Assembly: GCA_028685945.1 (NCBI GenBank)
Contig: JAQUCZ010000088.1
Span: 1 to 5,693, forward strand
DNA length: 5,693 bases
Reading direction: 5' to 3'
Source: Sulfurimonadaceae bacterium
GTDB lineage: Bacteria > Campylobacterota > Campylobacteria > Campylobacterales > Sulfurimonadaceae
Position numbers and translations under genes: made by a program. The notes beneath the pieces were generated by a model. The model did not search any database. It saw only the letters and a list, made by a program, of their open reading frames with translations, and had not been told where the DNA came from. Every line of letters starts with the position of its first letter. Position 1 is the stretch's first letter. Shown here one piece after another: positions 5,533-5,693 of the stretch.

Positions 5533-5693
5533 TTACCGCGTAAGAAAAAATAAAAATTTATCATCATCAAACGAGAGATCCACCTGCACCCCTTTGCGCC
5601 CTTCGATAATCTCTAAAAGGGAGTCGATATGTTCGTAGGTTCGAGGCAGGGTAATATCGACCCGCACGTTATGGTCGGAGAGGAGAGTTTTGA
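5533..5693 (-). CDS. C-terminal part of an unrecognised gene upstream of rpe
   Basis: One minus-strand frame is open from the window edge for 52 codons and ends with TAA at 5533-5535. The first complete codon is at 5689-5691. The visible part contains a beta-strand-like VRVDITLP, then a helix-like segment (YEHIDSLLEIIEG), then alternating hydrophobic residues (VQVDLSF) and the end FLFFLTR. The mixed hydrophobic and charged pattern and the orientation toward rpe support a real gene end rather than chance. The other two minus-strand frames are interrupted early here. I do not recognise the family, and no catalytic motif is visible. An alternating strand-helix-strand fold at the end of a larger cytosolic protein is a plausible reading. 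It ends 59 nt before rpe, so the two may share a transcript. Confidence 0.65.
   Translation of the reverse strand, partial: KTLLSDHNVRVDITLPRTYEHIDSLLEIIEGRKGVQVDLSFDDDKFLFFLTR

Noticed and set aside
1..5693. Search for mobile elements, CRISPR repeats, tRNA or rRNA genes, toxin-antitoxin or defence genes.
   Set aside because: Nearly all bases belong to intact core metabolic genes and short spacers; no transposase, repeat array, cloverleaf or defence motif is visible.

Overview
The window reads as an ordinary core-genome segment of a Campylobacterota (former Epsilonproteobacteria) chromosome. The evidence is the gene order fabG-acpP-fabF-accA, the strong AGGA-type ribosome binding sites, the extended -10 promoter with no clear -35 upstream of acpP, and the character of the proteins (for example the GEQKGRGTK and NFGMPHPEGYRKAL stretches of AccA). 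The coding GC looks moderate, and codons are richer in G and C than in Campylobacter or Helicobacter. This points to a free-living sulfur-oxidising lineage such as Sulfuricurvum or Sulfurimonas. The genus is an inference and was not tested.

Plus strand, 1-3448: the last ten codons of an upstream gene (possibly gpmI) are followed by four genes of type II fatty acid synthesis. They are fabG (3-oxoacyl-ACP reductase), acpP (acyl carrier protein), fabF (3-oxoacyl-ACP synthase II) and accA (acetyl-CoA carboxylase alpha subunit). acpP has its own likely promoter and is followed by a strong terminator-like hairpin, so it is probably made in excess of its neighbours. fabF and accA are only 14 nt apart, and accA starts with TTG. 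AccA contributes to malonyl-CoA supply, AcpP carries the growing chain, FabF condenses and FabG reduces.

Minus strand, 3449-5693: this block converges on the first. Reading in its own direction, it holds the last 52 codons of an unrecognised gene, then rpe (ribulose-phosphate 3-epimerase), trpF (phosphoribosylanthranilate isomerase) and a DnaQ-type DEDDh 3'-5' exonuclease. rpe and trpF overlap by 4 nt, and trpF and the exonuclease gene by 11 nt, so the three are almost certainly co-transcribed and translationally coupled. The stop codons of accA and the exonuclease gene directly abut, and a hairpin is built from the last codons of both genes.

All six full-length genes look intact, with their catalytic residues present. 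I see no mobile element, CRISPR array, tRNA, rRNA, phage gene or defence gene, and no convincing undescribed system. The observations most worth a second look are regulatory and architectural: acpP insulation, the shared hairpin at the convergent stops, and trpF placed between rpe and an exonuclease gene. No stretch longer than about 120 bases lacks a gene.
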